A stretch of DNA of 6,818 nt, taken from NCBI GenBank assembly GCA_035503975.1, contig DATJST010000342.1, positions 1 to 6,818 on the forward strand, in the 5' to 3' direction. Below are positions 5,233 to 6,818 of the stretch, one piece after another; positions within the stretch are counted from its first letter, which is position 1; each line of letters starts with the position of its first letter. A program made the position numbers and the translations under genes. Source of the DNA: DATJMJ01 sp035503975. GTDB taxonomy: Bacteria; Actinomycetota; Acidimicrobiia; Acidimicrobiales; Palsa-688. The notes under the pieces were generated by a model that worked only from the letters and a program-made list of their open reading frames with translations, did no database searches and was not told the origin of the DNA.

Positions 5233-5932
5233 ACAGGGAGAGCTGGTCCAGCAGGACCAGGGCGGGCGACGTGAGACTGGAGCCTTCGCTGCTCTCGGCC
5301 CGTTCGTGCTGGCCACCACCAACGCGCACAAGGCCCGCGAGATCCGCGAGATATTCGCGTCGAGTGGCATCGCGGTCGAGCTCCGCGACCGCCCGCCAGA
5401 GTTCCCCGACATCGCCGAGACCGAGCCGAGCCTGCTCGGTAACGCCCGCCTCAAGGCCCAGGCCCTCGCCGAGGCCACCGCCATGCCGGCCATCGCCGAA
5501 GACAGCGGCATCGAGGTCGAGGCCCTCGGGGGGGCGCCTGGCGTGCGCTCCGCGCGGTACGCCGGGGAGCCAGCCGACGACCAAGCCAACGTGGACCGGG
5601 TCCTGGTCGAGCTCGCCGGCCGAGGGCTCCCGAGCGAGAGGAGGGCGCGCTTCGTGACCGTCGCCGTGGCCATCTGGCCCGATGGGCGTGAGCTGGTGGC
5701 ACAGGGCACGACCGAGGGATGGGTTGCGACGGAGCGGCGCGGCCGCGGCGGCTTCGGTTACGACCCTGTGTTCGTGCCTCTCGAAGGCGATGGCCGAACC
5801 TTCGGCGAGATAGCTGAGGCCTCGCCCGAGGCCAAGCATGCTCTATCGCACCGCGGCCGCGCTTTCCGCCAGCTGGCAACGAGCCTGCGCGCCGAGGCCG
5901 CCAGCGACGACAGGATCCGCGGGCACAATTAG
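5225..5932 (+). CDS. rdgB: RdgB/HAM1-family non-canonical purine NTP pyrophosphatase
   Basis: Hydrolyses XTP, dITP and related deaminated purine nucleotides to monophosphates, keeping them out of DNA and RNA. Signature elements are the substrate loop ATTNAHKAREI, the acidic EDSGIEVEALGGAPGVRSARYAG containing the catalytic aspartate, GFGYDPVF, and the C-terminal KHALSHRGRAF. The start is uncertain. The open frame extends back to an ATG at 5138, but that would overlap rph by 95 nt. I chose the GTG at 5225, which overlaps the rph stop by 8 nt and gives 235 residues. It leaves about 27 residues (VAEQGELVQQDQGG...) before the first conserved strand, longer than the usual family size of about 200. 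A GTG at 5306 (FVLATTN, 209 residues) would give the normal length but has no visible ribosome site. The reading frame is certain; only the N-terminus is open. Confidence 0.93.
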   Translation: MAEQGELVQQDQGGRRETGAFAALGPFVLATTNAHKAREIREIFASSGIAVELRDRPPEFPDIAETEPSLLGNARLKAQALAEATAMPAIAEDSGIEVEALGGAPGVRSARYAGEPADDQANVDRVLVELAGRGLPSERRARFVTVAVAIWPDGRELVAQGTTEGWVATERRGRGGFGYDPVFVPLEGDGRTFGEIAEASPEAKHALSHRGRAFRQLATSLRAEAASDDRIRGHN

Positions 5933-6012
5933 CGGGCGGGCGCGTGTGGGTTTTGGGCGCGTCAGGCGCGAAGATGGGCCATGACCACGACGCTCGCGGC
6001 GGAGCGGCGCCT
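5933..6012. other. Short rdgB-membrane protein intergenic gap
   Basis: About 80 bases, GC-rich. It contains GGGTTTTGGGC (5948-5958) and repeated GGCGCG words but no convincing terminator hairpin with T-tract and no clear promoter. An in-frame ATG at 5974 could move the next gene's start into this gap. Confidence 0.4.
6001..6004 (+). promoter_or_regulatory. Ribosome binding site of the membrane protein gene
   Basis: GGAG lies 8 nt before the GTG at 6013 and is the reason for preferring that start over the in-frame ATG at 5974, which has only a weak AGG upstream. Confidence 0.5.
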
Positions 6013-6818
6013 GTGAGCACCCCAGCAGGACAAGTCGTAGAACACCGGCGGTGGTTCCCCCGCACCGTCAGGCACCTCGCCGAATTCCTCGTAACCGGCT
6101 TCATCATTGAGTACTTCGTGCTCCCCCAGATCGGTGGCACCCACCACGCGCTCCACGTCATCGCCGGTGTCAACCCGTTCCTCCCGCTCGGTGGGCTGGC
6201 GCTCGAAGCGCTGGCGTTAGTGGCCTACTTCCAGCTGACGCGTTCGCTGGTCCCGAAAAGCTCTGACCCCGGGCTTGCCACCATGGCCCGCATCGAGCTC
6301 GCGACGCTCGCCGTCAGCCACTGCGTGCCCGGCGGCAACTTCGTCGGTGCCTCGCTCGGCTACAGGCTGCTCACCAAGGCCGGCGTGGACGGCACCGATG
6401 CCGGAGTGGCGCTGGCCACTCAAGGGCTCGGCTCAGCGGTGATGCTGAACGTCCTTTTCTGGCTAGCCCTGCTCGTTTCGCTCCCGATCTATGGCCTGCA
6501 CGGGCACGGGCCTCACCTCCTGTTCCTGTCTGCCGGCATCCTCGGGTTGGTGCTCATGGCCGGCATCGCCGGGCTCGTCGTGCTGTTCAGCAAGGGAAAC
6601 GAACGTGCCGAGACCTTTCTCACCACCCTCGGAGCGAAGCTCCCTTTCCTGCACCCTGGCACCCTTCCCAAGCTGTTCGCTCAGCTGGTCGACCGGGTGC
6701 ACGACCTGGCGCACGACCGCCGCCAGCTGGGCATGACGATCTTGTACGCGTCCGCCAACTGGTTGCTCGACGCCGGTTCACTGTTCCTGTTCGTGGCTGC
6801 GTTCGGGCGTTGGGTAAA
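6013..6818 (+). CDS. Flippase-like (LPG synthase TM domain / UPF0104) membrane protein, 3'-truncated
   Basis: An open frame runs to the window end with 268 complete codons and no stop. It encodes a multi-pass membrane protein: hydrophobic segments lie near residues 24-40, 56-80, 132-162, 168-193 and 241-265. The segment CVPGGNFVGASLGYRLLTKAG (104-124) carries the PGG motif followed by a Y/LL and a Gly, typical of the lysylphosphatidylglycerol synthetase transmembrane-domain family (UPF0104, flippase-like). Such proteins are proposed lipid or polyprenyl-lipid flippases, and in MprF the domain translocates aminoacylated phosphatidylglycerol. No aminoacyl-transferase domain is visible in this part, and one could lie beyond the window. 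The GTG at 6013 has GGAG at good spacing; the ATG at 5974 would add 13 residues. It follows rdgB by about 80 nt on the same strand. Specific substrate unknown. Confidence 0.8.
   Translation, partial: MSTPAGQVVEHRRWFPRTVRHLAEFLVTGFIIEYFVLPQIGGTHHALHVIAGVNPFLPLGGLALEALALVAYFQLTRSLVPKSSDPGLATMARIELATLAVSHCVPGGNFVGASLGYRLLTKAGVDGTDAGVALATQGLGSAVMLNVLFWLALLVSLPIYGLHGHGPHLLFLSAGILGLVLMAGIAGLVVLFSKGNERAETFLTTLGAKLPFLHPGTLPKLFAQLVDRVHDLAHDRRQLGMTILYASANWLLDAGSLFLFVAAFGRWV

Noticed and set aside
4624..5709. Minus-strand open frame of 361 codons over rph and rdgB
   Set aside because: Antisense to two confidently identified genes and without any recognisable domain.

Overview
The window is a high-GC stretch, with G/C dominating third codon positions in the genes, that carries a conserved actinobacterial housekeeping cluster. 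Its gene order is cysM-like sulfhydrylase, murI, metallo-beta-lactamase-fold phosphodiesterase, rph, rdgB. From memory this matches the Mycobacterium tuberculosis order Rv1336 (cysM), Rv1338 (murI), Rv1339, Rv1340 (rphA), Rv1341, but without the rhomboid-like gene (Rv1337) between cysM and murI. Order and protein similarity point to an actinomycetote. A deep lineage such as Acidimicrobiia is possible, but that is only a guess.

Layout: (1) 1-768 is the 3' part of a CysM-type PLP enzyme cut by the window edge. (2) 850-1950 is murI, with a complete glutamate racemase core of about 270 residues followed by an unusual tail of about 96 residues. (3) About 1895-3655 is an intact IS1182-family insertion sequence on the minus strand, with 22-bp imperfect terminal inverted repeats (19/22 matching) and one 489-residue DDE transposase. 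It sits between murI and the next gene of the cluster, and the murI reading frame runs into its left end and borrows its stop codon. (4) 3710-5932 holds three tightly packed plus-strand genes: the MBL phosphodiesterase, RNase PH and the RdgB/HAM1 NTP pyrophosphatase, joined by short overlaps (13 and 8 nt) that suggest translational coupling. (5) 6013 to the end is the 5' part of a multi-pass membrane protein of the flippase-like / LPG-synthase-TM (UPF0104) family, cut by the window edge.

How the genes work together: CysM makes cysteine, MurI supplies D-glutamate for peptidoglycan, the Rv1339-type enzyme is expected to act on cyclic nucleotides, RNase PH trims tRNA 3' ends, and RdgB removes non-canonical purine NTPs. 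They are linked by conserved co-location rather than by one pathway. The main oddity is the insertion sequence splitting this otherwise operon-like block, with its effects on the murI end and on transcription of the three downstream genes. I see no CRISPR array, tRNA, rRNA, phage module or clearly new multi-gene system here.
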